Shown here piece by piece: positions 26,238-34,794 of a stretch of DNA of 64,000 nt. The notes under the pieces were generated by a model. It made no database searches. It was not told the DNA's origin and saw only the letters and a program-made list of their open reading frames with translations. Origin of the DNA: Aneurinibacillus sp. Ricciae_BoGa-3 (GTDB lineage: Bacteria; Bacillota; Bacilli; Aneurinibacillales; Aneurinibacillaceae); assembly GCF_028421645.1 (NCBI RefSeq), contig NZ_CP116887.1, positions 3,350,001 through 3,414,000 on the forward strand. Direction: 5' to 3'. Position numbers and translations under genes: made by a program. The number at the start of each line of letters is the position of its first letter. The stretch's first letter is position 1.

Positions 26238-27823
26238 TTTTTTAAGCCAATGCGAATCTGATCTTTTCCCTCATTCTTGGCACGATACATCGCATCATCA
26301 GCAAGCATGAGCAGTTCTTCCGGTTCCACTGATTGCTCAGGCAGCGCCGCGACTCCTATGCTTGCAGTAATGGAGAAACTGTAGGGTAATTTATGGAAGC
26401 CCTTTCTTATTCGTTCCGCAATTACTTTTCCCTGAGCAAGCCCCGTCTGAGGAAGCAGAATGATAATTTCTTCCCCTCCGTAACGAGCCACAACGTCACT
26501 TATACGCACCTGCTTCTTAATCATCCGCGCTACGCTAACCAGTACATTGTCCCCCGCGATATGGCCGTACGTATCATTAATTTTTTTAAAGTCATCCACA
26601 TCGATCATAATCAGGCAGAGTGAAAAATTGTGCCGGGCTGACAGCCGGTATTCATCCATGTAGCGCTCATTAAAATATTGGCGGGTGTGAAGCCCGGTGA
26701 GACCATCGGTGACCGCAAGCATTTTAATATGTTCAAATTGCCGGTTGTTCGTCACCGCAAGACCAAGTTGGTTAGCGACCACATTTAAAAATTCAACCTG
26801 CATATCCGGGTATGTACGATAATCCGAATTATCTGCGTAAATAATACCAATCCGTTTTCCTTTGTACATAATCGGAACCGTTATACTGCTGTACAAACCC
26901 ATTTCCTTAGCAAAATGGGAACACCTGCTATCGCGCATGCCATCCCTGACCACAACGGGTTTACCGGTGAAAAAAGCTTCCATATGGCGGGTGTCTCCAC
27001 CAGGAAATCTGCAATCCAGCGATTCGGCCCAATTGTTTGGATATTCTGCTGTTGCTGATACAATTTCAATCATCTGCCGCTCTTCATTCAACAGACCCAT
27101 TATCACGCGGGAGACATCCATGCTTTGCGCAATTTCCTCTGCCGCTATTTGAATTACCCGATTGATGTCATTATCACGATTGACAGCTTCAGACATGATT
27201 GTATGTAAAACTTTCAGCTTTTTCGTTTTGTAACGGGATTCCTGCAAGCCGTACCAATTAGCCGTAGCTATGCCTATGCGCCTTGCAATTTGTTCTAAAA
27301 ACTCAAAAATATAAGAAGGCAGCGAAGTCTGTTGTTGTGAAAAGGCATACAGAATGCCAAGCTCTTTGTGGTTATGGTTAATGGGAATTATAATAAGCAG
27401 AGGGTAATTCTGCAGCGGAAGCAATGATACGTTCAAAGGCAACTCTAAAGGATTGACTGCTATTCCGCGCCCCGTATCTAACACAGTACGCTCAATTGCA
27501 TTGTCAGGGAGCACGTAACAATAGCGACTTTCTTTACGATCAGAATCAACCCATACCTGCAGGTTTCCCTCCATTTCTTCTATCAACGAAACACAGGTTC
27601 CAAAGCCTACCTCACTTTTTATTGCATAGGCCACAAGCTTCAATGCGGGTTCTAATTCCGTCATTTCGGCAATTGAGTCGCTTAACTCATTAGCCACCTT
27701 GAGCAGGTGAATCTGATGCGTATACTGGCGGTTACTCTCAGACTGGCTTGCTACGCATTCGACAGGGCCGCTGTTATCGTTCGGCGTAGGGAAAGAGAGA
27801 TTTTCTTTGGTATTCGTCAGCAT
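26228..27823 (-). CDS. GAF-GGDEF diguanylate cyclase
   Basis: About 531 residues. Two GAF-like sensory domains (first divergent, residues about 35-185; second about 205-350, with ITVPIMYKGKRIGIIYADN) precede a C-terminal GGDEF domain (about 365-530). The active-site signature is RYGGEEI, a GG(D/E)EF variant with Ile at the last place; LIMIDVDDFKKINDTYGH is intact, so cyclase activity is likely. There is no transmembrane segment, so it senses a cytoplasmic signal. The start is uncertain: ATG at 27823 is used, a TTG seven codons earlier is possible. Confidence 0.88.
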   Translation of the reverse strand: MLTNTKENLSFPTPNDNSGPVECVASQSESNRQYTHQIHLLKVANELSDSIAEMTELEPALKLVAYAIKSEVGFGTCVSLIEEMEGNLQVWVDSDRKESRYCYVLPDNAIERTVLDTGRGIAVNPLELPLNVSLLPLQNYPLLIIIPINHNHKELGILYAFSQQQTSLPSYIFEFLEQIARRIGIATANWYGLQESRYKTKKLKVLHTIMSEAVNRDNDINRVIQIAAEEIAQSMDVSRVIMGLLNEERQMIEIVSATAEYPNNWAESLDCRFPGGDTRHMEAFFTGKPVVVRDGMRDSRCSHFAKEMGLYSSITVPIMYKGKRIGIIYADNSDYRTYPDMQVEFLNVVANQLGLAVTNNRQFEHIKMLAVTDGLTGLHTRQYFNERYMDEYRLSARHNFSLCLIMIDVDDFKKINDTYGHIAGDNVLVSVARMIKKQVRISDVVARYGGEEIIILLPQTGLAQGKVIAERIRKGFHKLPYSFSITASIGVAALPEQSVEPEELLMLADDAMYRAKNEGKDQIRIGLKKIK

Positions 27824-27935
27824 CCACTCCACCCACTCCCTCAATCAAACTTACCTATAATGATACACTTTTACCAAACAGATTGTTAGATCTAATTTAG
27901 AGTCAGAAGGCTTGGAATTGTCTCCAAATACCTTG

Positions 27936-28571
27936 CTATCGCATGATTCCTGATATGAATGGATTCGATGTTTTTTCATCGCCGATAGTCGTTGCTGGGC
28001 CATGCCCCGGGTGAACAACCGTTTCGTCTGGCAATTCCATTAACTTATCATGTATGCTATCCATAAGCTGGTCGTAATTGCCACCCGGCAGGTCCGTACG
28101 GCCAATTGAACGGGCAAACAGCGTGTCCCCGCTAAATAAATGATTGTCTATTAAGAACGAGAGCCCGCCTGGCGTATGTCCCGGAGTTTCAAGAGCACGA
28201 ATGCAGAAACCGGCCAGCTCCAGTATCTCTCCGTCTGCAACCTCATGCTCTGCCGGATCCGCAAGCATGGCCCCGCCTACCATTGGCCATCTGGAAGATC
28301 CGTTCAGGTCAGCATTGCTGAGCCACTCCTGCTCACTCTTGTGAATATAAACAGGAGCTTTTACCTTTTTCCTTATTTTGTCTAAACCACCCATATGATC
28401 GAAGTGTGCATGTGTCATGAGTATAGCCGCCACGGTATATTCCTCGGCCTGATAAATCAACTCGTCCGGATTCATTCCGGCGTCTACAATTAGGGCCTCC
28501 TTTGATTCCTCATTTGCAATGATATAGCAATTTGTCTGCAGAGGTCCCAACGAATAAGTATAGATTTGCAC
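27936..28571 (-). CDS. MBL-fold metallo-hydrolase (YqgX-like)
   Basis: A 211-residue metallo-beta-lactamase fold hydrolase. The metal site is THAHFDHMGG, with the later ligands in ETPGHTPGG, SGDTLFARSIGRTDLPGG and VHPGHGPAT. It matches the glyoxalase II-like family (YqgX/YcbL) that hydrolyses thioesters of small thiols. In a bacillithiol producer, an S-acyl-bacillithiol is a plausible substrate (inference). The start is GTG behind AAGGGGG. Confidence 0.88.
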   Translation of the reverse strand: MQIYTYSLGPLQTNCYIIANEESKEALIVDAGMNPDELIYQAEEYTVAAILMTHAHFDHMGGLDKIRKKVKAPVYIHKSEQEWLSNADLNGSSRWPMVGGAMLADPAEHEVADGEILELAGFCIRALETPGHTPGGLSFLIDNHLFSGDTLFARSIGRTDLPGGNYDQLMDSIHDKLMELPDETVVHPGHGPATTIGDEKTSNPFISGIMR

Positions 28572-28653
28572 GATCAGATGCCCCCTTGTCTTGTATTTCC
28601 AGGATACTGGAAAAAAACTTTTTTTACTATTTTACCATGATATTGCAGAAAAA

Positions 28654-28701
28654 AGAAAACCCTCCGCTGCTTAGTTTCTAAGCTAACCTGAAGGATTTTC
28701 T
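28654..28701 (-). terminator. PhoH-like gene terminator
   Basis: AGAAAATCCTTCAGGTTAGC and its imperfect complement form a long stem, followed by TTTTCTTTTTTC on the minus strand. Confidence 0.75.
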
Positions 28702-28710
28702 TTTGCCTTA

Positions 28711-30045
28711 TTATAATAAATCGGCTGCCATCTGGGCGAGAGAGGATCGCTCACCTTTCTCCAGATTGACATGGCCGGAAATTTTTTGTTCTTTAAACAT
28801 TTCAACTACATAGGTGAGGCCGTTGTTCACTTCATCCAGATATGGATGGTCAATCTGCTGCGGGTCGCCCATCAGCACAATTTTGCTATTCTCCCCCACC
28901 CTTGTCAGAATCGTTTTGGCCTCATGCTTTGTCAGGTTCTGAGCTTCATCAATGATGATAAATTGCTCAGGGATGCTTCTGCCCCGTATATAGGTGAGGG
29001 CTTCTACCTGAATGCTTCCCAGGCCGGCCAATATTTTATCCAGATCACCTGATTTTTTCGTATTAAAGAGGTATTCCAAATTATCATAAATAGGCTGCAT
29101 CCAGGGGCGTAATTTTTCTTCTTTTTCTCCCGGCAAATAACCGATATCCTTTCCTAGCGGAACGACAGGGCGGGCGACAAGCAGTTTTTTATACACATGT
29201 TCATCCTCCGTCTGCATCAGCCCTGCAGCAAGAGAAATAAGCGTCTTCCCTGTTCCGGCTTTTCCCGTTAGCGTGACCAGCGGGATGTTTTTATTCATGA
29301 GAAGCTCAAGGGCCATTTTCTGCTGCGCATTCCTAGGTTTGACTCCCCACACCATCTCATCCCCGAATCTTAGAGGTGACAGGTATTTGCCGTCGCCGCT
29401 TACCTGTCCAATTGCAGAGGAGGAGCTGCCAAGTTCATCCTTTAAAATTAAAAATTCATTCGGGTAGAATGTATGCCCTTTAAGATGCTGAGCCAGTACC
29501 AGCTCGTTTCTTCCATAAAACTCGTGAATAATCGAAACCGGTACCATTAATGTAGTGAATCCTTTATAGAGGTTTGAAAATTCATGGACAACCCTGTCTG
29601 ACAGGAAGTCCTGTGCTTGCAAACCCAGCGCATCTGCCTTGACACGCATCAACGCATCCTTGCTCACGAGGATCACGGCGCGCGGATGCTCTTTTTGCTG
29701 TTCATCGTGTTGGAGGTTGAGAGAAACAGCCAGAATACGATTGTCATTTGTCATATCGAGGAATAAATCCTGCATTTGGACAAACGATCGGTGGTTTAAT
29801 TCGACGCGGATTTCTCCCCCCTGGTCCAGCGGTACACCTAGGTGGAGATGCCCTTTTTCCCTCAATCCATCCATGATGCGCGCTACATGGCGGGCATTTC
29901 TACCGATTTCGTCCATAAATCTTTTTTTGGAATCCACTTCTTCAAGTACTACTGCAGGAATCACAACTTCGTTATCCTGAAATGAATAAATGGCCAGCGG
30001 ATCCTGCAGTAATACATTCGTGTCTAAGACATAGATTTTTTTCAA
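28711..30045 (-). CDS. ylaK: PhoH family protein with PIN domain (YlaK)
   Basis: A 444-residue protein with an N-terminal PIN nuclease domain (YVLDTNVLLQDP at the start, acidic residues in VVLEEVDSKK and VSKDALMRVKA) and a C-terminal PhoH ATPase domain (Walker A GKAGTGKTLISLAAG near residue 265, Walker B QFIIIDEAQNLT). PhoH2-type proteins couple RNA unwinding to RNase activity. The start is TTG with GGGAGG upstream. The divergent ylaJ-like gene and the ylaL-like gene follow the same grouping as in B. subtilis. Confidence 0.92.
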   Translation of the reverse strand: MKKIYVLDTNVLLQDPLAIYSFQDNEVVIPAVVLEEVDSKKRFMDEIGRNARHVARIMDGLREKGHLHLGVPLDQGGEIRVELNHRSFVQMQDLFLDMTNDNRILAVSLNLQHDEQQKEHPRAVILVSKDALMRVKADALGLQAQDFLSDRVVHEFSNLYKGFTTLMVPVSIIHEFYGRNELVLAQHLKGHTFYPNEFLILKDELGSSSSAIGQVSGDGKYLSPLRFGDEMVWGVKPRNAQQKMALELLMNKNIPLVTLTGKAGTGKTLISLAAGLMQTEDEHVYKKLLVARPVVPLGKDIGYLPGEKEEKLRPWMQPIYDNLEYLFNTKKSGDLDKILAGLGSIQVEALTYIRGRSIPEQFIIIDEAQNLTKHEAKTILTRVGENSKIVLMGDPQQIDHPYLDEVNNGLTYVVEMFKEQKISGHVNLEKGERSSLAQMAADLL

Positions 30046-30214
30046 TGTCTCGCCTCCCAGGGACGTATCTTACTATTAATGTATGGTGCAGTTCGTTTTG
30101 TTGATAGTGTATGTCACAAAAAAGAATGTATGAAGAAAGAAAATCAGTATGATGTGGAGCAAGTTCAGGCAAAATATTAGAAAATCGCGCTCAAGCAGAA
30201 AGGTCGGAGATTCA

Positions 30215-30727
30215 ATGAAAGGATTTTTAATTTTGCTGCTTGTATTATCTGTGACTGCCTGCAACCCAGCGGGCCGGTCTGCCGCTCCTAACGAGCCCAA
30301 TACAGCACGAACGCAGCGGGTCCAGCAGACCAATCCACAGCTGCCTAAGCCCCAGGATCCACAGACAACGGCAAAGCGTTTAGTCAATATCGCATCAAAG
30401 GTTCCTAATGTAAGCCGCGCCACTGCAATCGTTTATGGCAAAACAGCGATTGTCGGCATCAATGTTCCAGGCAACTTTGACAGAGCAAGAGTCGGAACGT
30501 TAAAGTACTCCGTCGCCGAAGCACTCCGGCATGACCCGCAGGGAGCCCACGCACTGGTTACAGCGGATGTCGATATTGTGAACCGCATACGGGAAATGAA
30601 TCAGGAAGTTATGCGGGGCCGGCCGGTCGCTGCTTTTGCTAACGAACTTGCTGATATAGTCGGCCGTATTATTCCCCAGGCTCCCAAAGATACGCGCACG
30701 AAGCAAACACCGGCTACAAAAAAATAG
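30215..30727 (+). CDS. ylaJ: YhcN/YlaJ family sporulation lipoprotein
   Basis: A 170-residue lipoprotein starting at the ATG at 30215 (GGAG seven bases upstream). Residues 1-16 are a lipoprotein signal peptide ending in the lipobox LSVTAC, followed by a Pro/Gln-rich linker and a YhcN/YlaJ domain (VNIASKVPNVSRATAIVYGKTA, TADVDIVNRIREM). Members of the family are found in the forespore inner membrane and spore cortex. It is divergent from the PhoH gene. Confidence 0.88.
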   Translation: MKGFLILLLVLSVTACNPAGRSAAPNEPNTARTQRVQQTNPQLPKPQDPQTTAKRLVNIASKVPNVSRATAIVYGKTAIVGINVPGNFDRARVGTLKYSVAEALRHDPQGAHALVTADVDIVNRIREMNQEVMRGRPVAAFANELADIVGRIIPQAPKDTRTKQTPATKK

Positions 30728-30731
30728 CGTG

Positions 30732-30767
30732 AAAAAAATGCCTTGGTCGCATGACTAGGCATTTTTT
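30732..30767. terminator. Bidirectional terminator between ylaJ and ylaL
   Basis: AAAAAATGCCT and AGGCATTTTTT pair around a 14-nt loop between convergent genes. Confidence 0.85.
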
Positions 30768-31207
30768 AACGCTTCCATCACCTGGCGGTCCAGTTTTTCG
30801 GCAGCTTTTACATTATATGTTTTTTCATACTGTGGGGCATAGGAAAGCCTTGATCCATAAAACATGACATCACGAACTTCTTTAATTCGAAGTTCAAGCA
30901 AAGATAATTTGAGCGGAACATTCTCCATCCGCTCCTTCTTAATAAAAGCTTCACCTACAATCGCAAAGACAGACCCAACACCGAATACCGTCATAATCAC
31001 GTACGAATTCTGCTGGACATTTGCAACTATATGCGACTGAGTCTCTGCAGCAATGAGAACGGTTGATAAATCCGGGGCATAAACCCAGGAAACCGCACTT
31101 ACATAGGGCGTGCCAAACGGTGTCATTGTAGTCAACATAACAAATCGTTCCGTTTGCAAATAAGAAAGCAATTCAGGATTAAGAGATTGTGCTATTACTT
31201 CTGCCAC
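30755..31207 (-). CDS. ylaL: Pyridoxamine 5'-phosphate oxidase family protein (YlaL-like)
   Basis: A 150-residue split-barrel flavin-fold protein. I start at the GTG at 31207, seven bases after GGGGAGG; longer readings lack a ribosome binding site. The segment YLQTERFVMLTTMTPFGTPYVSAVSWVY is the N-terminal strand pattern of PNPOx-like proteins, which may bind FMN, F420 or haem-like cofactors. Gene context next to ylaJ and ylaK suggests the YlaL orthologue. Enzymatic role unknown. Confidence 0.75.
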   Translation of the reverse strand: MAEVIAQSLNPELLSYLQTERFVMLTTMTPFGTPYVSAVSWVYAPDLSTVLIAAETQSHIVANVQQNSYVIMTVFGVGSVFAIVGEAFIKKERMENVPLKLSLLELRIKEVRDVMFYGSRLSYAPQYEKTYNVKAAEKLDRQVMEALKNA

Positions 31208-31506
31208 AAGCAAACCTCCCCTATCGGCTGAGATAACTCTATTGTACAATGGGCCGCCCTTGCCCTCAACTATTAATCTGGTTTATTTTCTTACTTTTTA
31301 GGTTAAGAACTACCGCACATAAAATCCGTTCATTTTAGGTCAGTCTCCACTCATTCCATTTTACAAACTCTCTGTTAACGGTATTTTATTCTTGCTTATC
31401 TTCTGTATCTGCACGATGCGGCAGTTCCAAAACCCTCTATACCCTTATACAAGCAAATTTGATGCCAATAAAATACCTAACTATACAGCCAGTCATGTAA
31501 AAAAAG
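31208..31506. other. Gene-free region upstream of ylaL
   Basis: About 300 bp between ylaL and the terminator of the sigma-54 activator. AT rich, with no ORF supported by a ribosome binding site and no clear structured RNA; presumably the ylaL promoter lies here, but no strong consensus is seen. Confidence 0.5.
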
Positions 31507-31534
31507 CGATGCGGCTTTCTGCATCACCGCATCG
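31507..31534 (-). terminator. Terminator of the sigma-54 activator gene
   Basis: CGATGCGG pairs with CCGCATCG, followed on the minus strand by CTTTTTTT. Confidence 0.8.
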
Positions 31535-31564
31535 AATACGCATCAAATTCGCATCGCACGCATC
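31528..31564 (-). repeat. Four CGCATC repeats between stop codon and terminator
   Basis: On the plus strand CGCATC occurs at 31528, 31539, 31550 and 31559 (spacings 11, 11 and 9 bp). Each copy could pair with the GATGCG arm of the terminator, allowing alternative hairpins. Confidence 0.6.
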
Positions 31565-31569
31565 GTTTT

Positions 31570-33705
31570 TCACATGCCGCGTAGAATGCCTAGTTTCTTC
31601 ATCCTTCGTACAACCGTCGATTGATGTACCCCGAGCACTTTTGCTACCTTCCGGGTACTTTTATAGGTATTGTAAAGGGAAATGAGTTTCAATCTTTCAT
31701 CATCGACAGATTCCGGCATAACAGATGCATGATGGCCAAATGCGGTCTGCGATGTACGATTCACCTTAACAGGTTCGGGCTGTCCTTCTTTTTGCCCCTC
31801 AAAAAACATCCTGGGCAGGTGAAAGGTATCAATGGTCGAGCCAGAAGTGGTGACGAGAAGCCTTTCAATTACATTTTCCAGTTCCCGAACGTTACCAGGC
31901 CACGCATACTCCTGCATTTTCTCCAGTGCCTCGTAGGACATCTTTTTCTTTAGTTTATGTTTTTCGTTAAACTTCTCCAGAAAATATTGAATCATGGGAA
32001 ACAGGTCCTCTTTCCGGCTGCGGAGCGGAGGCACCTCCAGCGGCACAACATTGATGCGGTAATACAAATCCTCCCGGAACTCTCCGAGCTTAACTTTCTC
32101 CATCAAGTTAGCGTTTGTTGCCGCAACCAGTCTGAAGTTCACTTCTCTTTCCTGCACATCGCCAATCCTCATCACTCTTTTTTCCTGCAAGACAGTTAAG
32201 AATTTCACTTGCAAATTCAGGGGGAGATCCCCAATTTCATCGAGGAAAAGCGTTCCTTGATCAGCAAGCTCAATCAATCCATATTTACCCTTCTGGAGTG
32301 CACCTGTAAACGCACCCGGGGCATAACCAAATAGTTCGGACTCCAGAAGATTTGCTGGGATTGCTCCGCAGTTAATCGAAATGAACGGACCTTTGGCCCT
32401 TGAACCATGCTGGTGCATGAGTTTAGCTAATACCCCTTTACCCACACCTGACTCACCGAGGATCAGTACGGATGTATCTACCTGTGCAATTCTGACGCAC
32501 AAATCCACAAGGTTGCGCATCTCCTTGCTCTCCGCGATGATGCCGTCTACGCCCGTATGTTGTGCGCGCAGCCATTCCAGTTCCATCTGGTAACGCTCGG
32601 ACAGCTCCTTTGCTTCATCTAACTCCGTCTTCATCTTGTTCAACTCGCTGAGGTCCCGGCAGTTCATGACAATTTGCGTGATTTCACCGGTATCAACATC
32701 CAGTATAGGTGTCCCAGTTGAAAGTAATACGCTGCCGTTCGCAAGGTGCTGGATGACACTTACCCGCTTTTGTTCATGCAGAACCATGTTGCTAACGGCT
32801 TTTGAGATGATCCCACGGCGTTGTAGATCCGCCTCCTGTAACCCAATCGCTTCTGAAGCTGGCACACCGGTCATCCGGCTGAAAGCCTGGTTAAAGTGAC
32901 GGATAATCCCTTTATTATCCGTCACCACTATCCCATCGTGCGAGGATTCAATAATCGTATCCAGCTCTCTATTTAACTTTTGGACGGCCGTCAATTCCTG
33001 TGAAATGCCTTCAAGTTCGGTTATATCTTGCATAACGCTTGCCATTCCGATTTTCTTGCCTTCATCGGTAACGATCGGCTTGTGGTTGATAAGAAGCTTT
33101 CGATCCCCGTAATTAACCCTGACCATTTGTTTTTCGTCAAGCGACAGTAGCAAGGAAAGCAGCTCATGGTCTTTAACGAAGCCATGGAGGGGTGTGCGAA
33201 CGGCTTCCCTTTGGTCAATACCAAGCAGCCGTTCTGCAGCCTGATTGATAGAAAGAAGCCTTCCCTTGAGATCCACAGCAATAATTCCATGATAGGTCGA
33301 CTGAAGCACCGCATCCAGTTGTGAAATCGTTTTCCTGGTCTGATGCTCGAAAGCACGTAAAATATCCGTTCGCGTGAGAATGCCAACCAGCTGGCCGTTT
33401 CTATTAATGACAGGCAGCCGGCCGGCATCGAGTTCTTCCTTCCAGCCTTCGTATATTTGCTGGTCATCATACAAGGTGACAAGCTTGACCTGCATCAGGT
33501 TCTCTACAGCGGTTTCTTCCGGCAGATAATTTTTTAATGCGCGAAACACATGGGACTTGGTGATGAGGCCAACAAGCTGGTGTTTATGATCCACGACAGG
33601 TATTCCGTCAATCCGATTTTCAAGCAAAATAGATGCTGCCTCCCGGATCGTATTATGCTTATAGAGAACGAGAGGATCAGCTGTCATATAATCCCGGACC
33701 CACAT
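31570..33705 (-). CDS. CBS-PAS-PAS sigma-54 interaction transcriptional activator
   Basis: A 711-residue bacterial enhancer-binding protein. Two CBS motifs (residues 1-120), two PAS domains (about 125-230 and 245-350), an AAA+ domain (about 390-620) and a C-terminal TyrR/Fis-like helix-turn-helix (about 670-711). Walker A GESGVGKGVLA, the sigma-54 loop GAFTGA and Walker B GTLFLDEIGDLP are intact, so it should activate sigma-54 promoters. CBS motifs suggest sensing of adenylate nucleotides or SAM. It lies 6 bp after a 90-residue gene and is probably translated with it. No sigma-54 promoter of good quality was noticed nearby, so its target is unknown. Confidence 0.9.
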   Translation of the reverse strand: MWVRDYMTADPLVLYKHNTIREAASILLENRIDGIPVVDHKHQLVGLITKSHVFRALKNYLPEETAVENLMQVKLVTLYDDQQIYEGWKEELDAGRLPVINRNGQLVGILTRTDILRAFEHQTRKTISQLDAVLQSTYHGIIAVDLKGRLLSINQAAERLLGIDQREAVRTPLHGFVKDHELLSLLLSLDEKQMVRVNYGDRKLLINHKPIVTDEGKKIGMASVMQDITELEGISQELTAVQKLNRELDTIIESSHDGIVVTDNKGIIRHFNQAFSRMTGVPASEAIGLQEADLQRRGIISKAVSNMVLHEQKRVSVIQHLANGSVLLSTGTPILDVDTGEITQIVMNCRDLSELNKMKTELDEAKELSERYQMELEWLRAQHTGVDGIIAESKEMRNLVDLCVRIAQVDTSVLILGESGVGKGVLAKLMHQHGSRAKGPFISINCGAIPANLLESELFGYAPGAFTGALQKGKYGLIELADQGTLFLDEIGDLPLNLQVKFLTVLQEKRVMRIGDVQEREVNFRLVAATNANLMEKVKLGEFREDLYYRINVVPLEVPPLRSRKEDLFPMIQYFLEKFNEKHKLKKKMSYEALEKMQEYAWPGNVRELENVIERLLVTTSGSTIDTFHLPRMFFEGQKEGQPEPVKVNRTSQTAFGHHASVMPESVDDERLKLISLYNTYKSTRKVAKVLGVHQSTVVRRMKKLGILRGM

Positions 33706-33710
33706 GGTGA

Positions 33711-33983
33711 TTACCTGCCATATCGCGGTTCAGCTTCGATAGAAGAGAGCATCTGCTCTACAGCAAGTCTGTCAAACACTTGTGTGTGCCGCTCCCCTTC
33801 AACCGTGTACGTCACGTGGTACATCACCGCATCATGCGAGTATTCCAGCTTTTCAAGTTTATGATCGTCCACAAGAATCCGATAAAAAAAATCCGCTGTA
33901 TTTTGGGCTGGTTGATCGTCAGGGCGGGCGTCCGCTACCACTTTAATCTGCAAATAGTTCAACAAAGCATTTTCAATTGCCAT
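33711..33983 (-). CDS. Small hypothetical protein coupled to the sigma-54 activator
   Basis: A 90-residue protein with a good GGAGGG before its ATG. It is rich in charged residues, without signal peptide, membrane segment or cysteine, and I do not recognise a family. The middle (ADFFYRILVDDHKLEKLEY, then AVMYHVTYTVEGE) looks like two beta hairpins. It ends 6 bp before the sigma-54 activator, so the two are co-translated; it may modulate that protein. Confidence 0.7.
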   Translation of the reverse strand: MAIENALLNYLQIKVVADARPDDQPAQNTADFFYRILVDDHKLEKLEYSHDAVMYHVTYTVEGERHTQVFDRLAVEQMLSSIEAEPRYGR

Positions 33984-34084
33984 ACTTATCCCTCCGCGTT
34001 ATATGTACGTTATGCTCATCTTATACTACCCCGCTTAAGCTGACAACGCTAATCAGAACTATTAGAAAACTTAACCGAACAATG

Positions 34085-34172
34085 AGAAAACATTCCGGGC
34101 CATGCCACCGCAGGTCCCATTTAAAAATCGCTCAACGCACTCCAACACGTTAAAGCAAAATACACTTTCCTA
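34085..34172 (+). repeat. R1 element, internally deleted copy D
   Basis: The left end AGAAAACATTCCGGGCCATG and the downstream stretch CAGGTCCCATTTAAAAATCG match the start and the post-hairpin tail of R1 copy A, with everything between missing. The last 30 nt (CACGTTAAAGCAAAATACAC and onward) also match the sequence at about 24745-24775, downstream of copy A. Confidence 0.65.
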
Positions 34173-34183
34173 TAGAATCAAAA

Positions 34184-34211
34184 AAGAGAGGCAGGAAGAT
34201 CCGCCTCTCTT
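34184..34211 (-). terminator. speD terminator
   Basis: AAGAGAGGC pairs with GCCTCTCTT and is followed on the minus strand by TTTTTT. Confidence 0.85.
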
Positions 34212-34217
34212 GGTAAT

Positions 34218-34619
34218 TTACGCTTGAATAACTGCTTTTTTGACTTCAGGTGTAACAACTTCCATCTCGCCAATTCCGCGAATAAGTTTCTTCGCATGAA
34301 ATTCTTTCGGCTCGAGAATGGATACCAAGTAATCGATAGCAACCTGTGGATCCACCGTATCACCGCACGTGTAGCAATCCAGGGCAGCGAACCCTTTCTC
34401 AGGGTACGTATGAATGGAAATATGGCTCTCAGAAAGCATAACCAGGACAGTTGCTCCCTGCGGTTCAAACTGTTTGGCCTGTACGGATAAAACCGTAGCA
34501 CCGCATGCTTCAGCCGCTTCCACCATATGGTGCTCTAAGAATTCCGAGTTGTTCAGCTTCTCAAAATCAACGCCCCAAACATCAATCGCTACATGTCTAC
34601 CGAAAGTAGAATATTCCAT
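34218..34619 (-). CDS. speD: S-adenosylmethionine decarboxylase proenzyme
   Basis: A 133-residue pyruvoyl-dependent enzyme of the short SpeD/SpeH class that makes decarboxylated SAM for spermidine synthesis. Self-cleavage is expected at the Glu-Ser bond in LSESHISIHTYPE (Ser65), and the catalytic Cys is in DCYTCGDTVDPQ. I start at MEYSTFGRHV (34619), the family start; the frame stays open for 40 more codons upstream, but these residues match nothing and cross the leader hairpin. Together with speA in this window it supports polyamine synthesis from arginine. Confidence 0.93.
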   Translation of the reverse strand: MEYSTFGRHVAIDVWGVDFEKLNNSEFLEHHMVEAAEACGATVLSVQAKQFEPQGATVLVMLSESHISIHTYPEKGFAALDCYTCGDTVDPQVAIDYLVSILEPKEFHAKKLIRGIGEMEVVTPEVKKAVIQA

Positions 34620-34634
34620 CTCCCGGTTCCCCCT

Positions 34635-34665
34635 TCCTAGGATGAGTGTGTTAACATCGCTAGGA
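34635..34665 (-). promoter_or_regulatory. Leader hairpin overlapping the speD ribosome binding region
   Basis: TCCTAG-C-GATG and CATCCTAGGA pair (10 bp with one bulged base) on the minus strand, and the right arm ends in the AGGA of the Shine-Dalgarno stretch AGGAAGGGGG. Opening of the hairpin could control translation. Confidence 0.45.
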
Positions 34666-34794
34666 CCTACGTCATTCACCACGGGGGCAAGTGAGTAAAA
34701 AAAATCCCACCCTTTAAGTGAATCCTGGTTCCTAATCAAATTTTTCCTAACGAAAATAAAAATACCATGAATTCATTTAACTTGCAAGACTTTT

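Noticed and set aside
26279-26298. TGGCACG sequence resembling a sigma-54 -24 element
   Set aside because: It lies within the diguanylate cyclase gene on the opposite strand, and the -12 part is poor.
34619-34739. 40-residue N-terminal extension of SpeD
   Set aside because: The extra residues match no SpeD protein, and a leader hairpin and G-rich ribosome binding stretch occupy this region.
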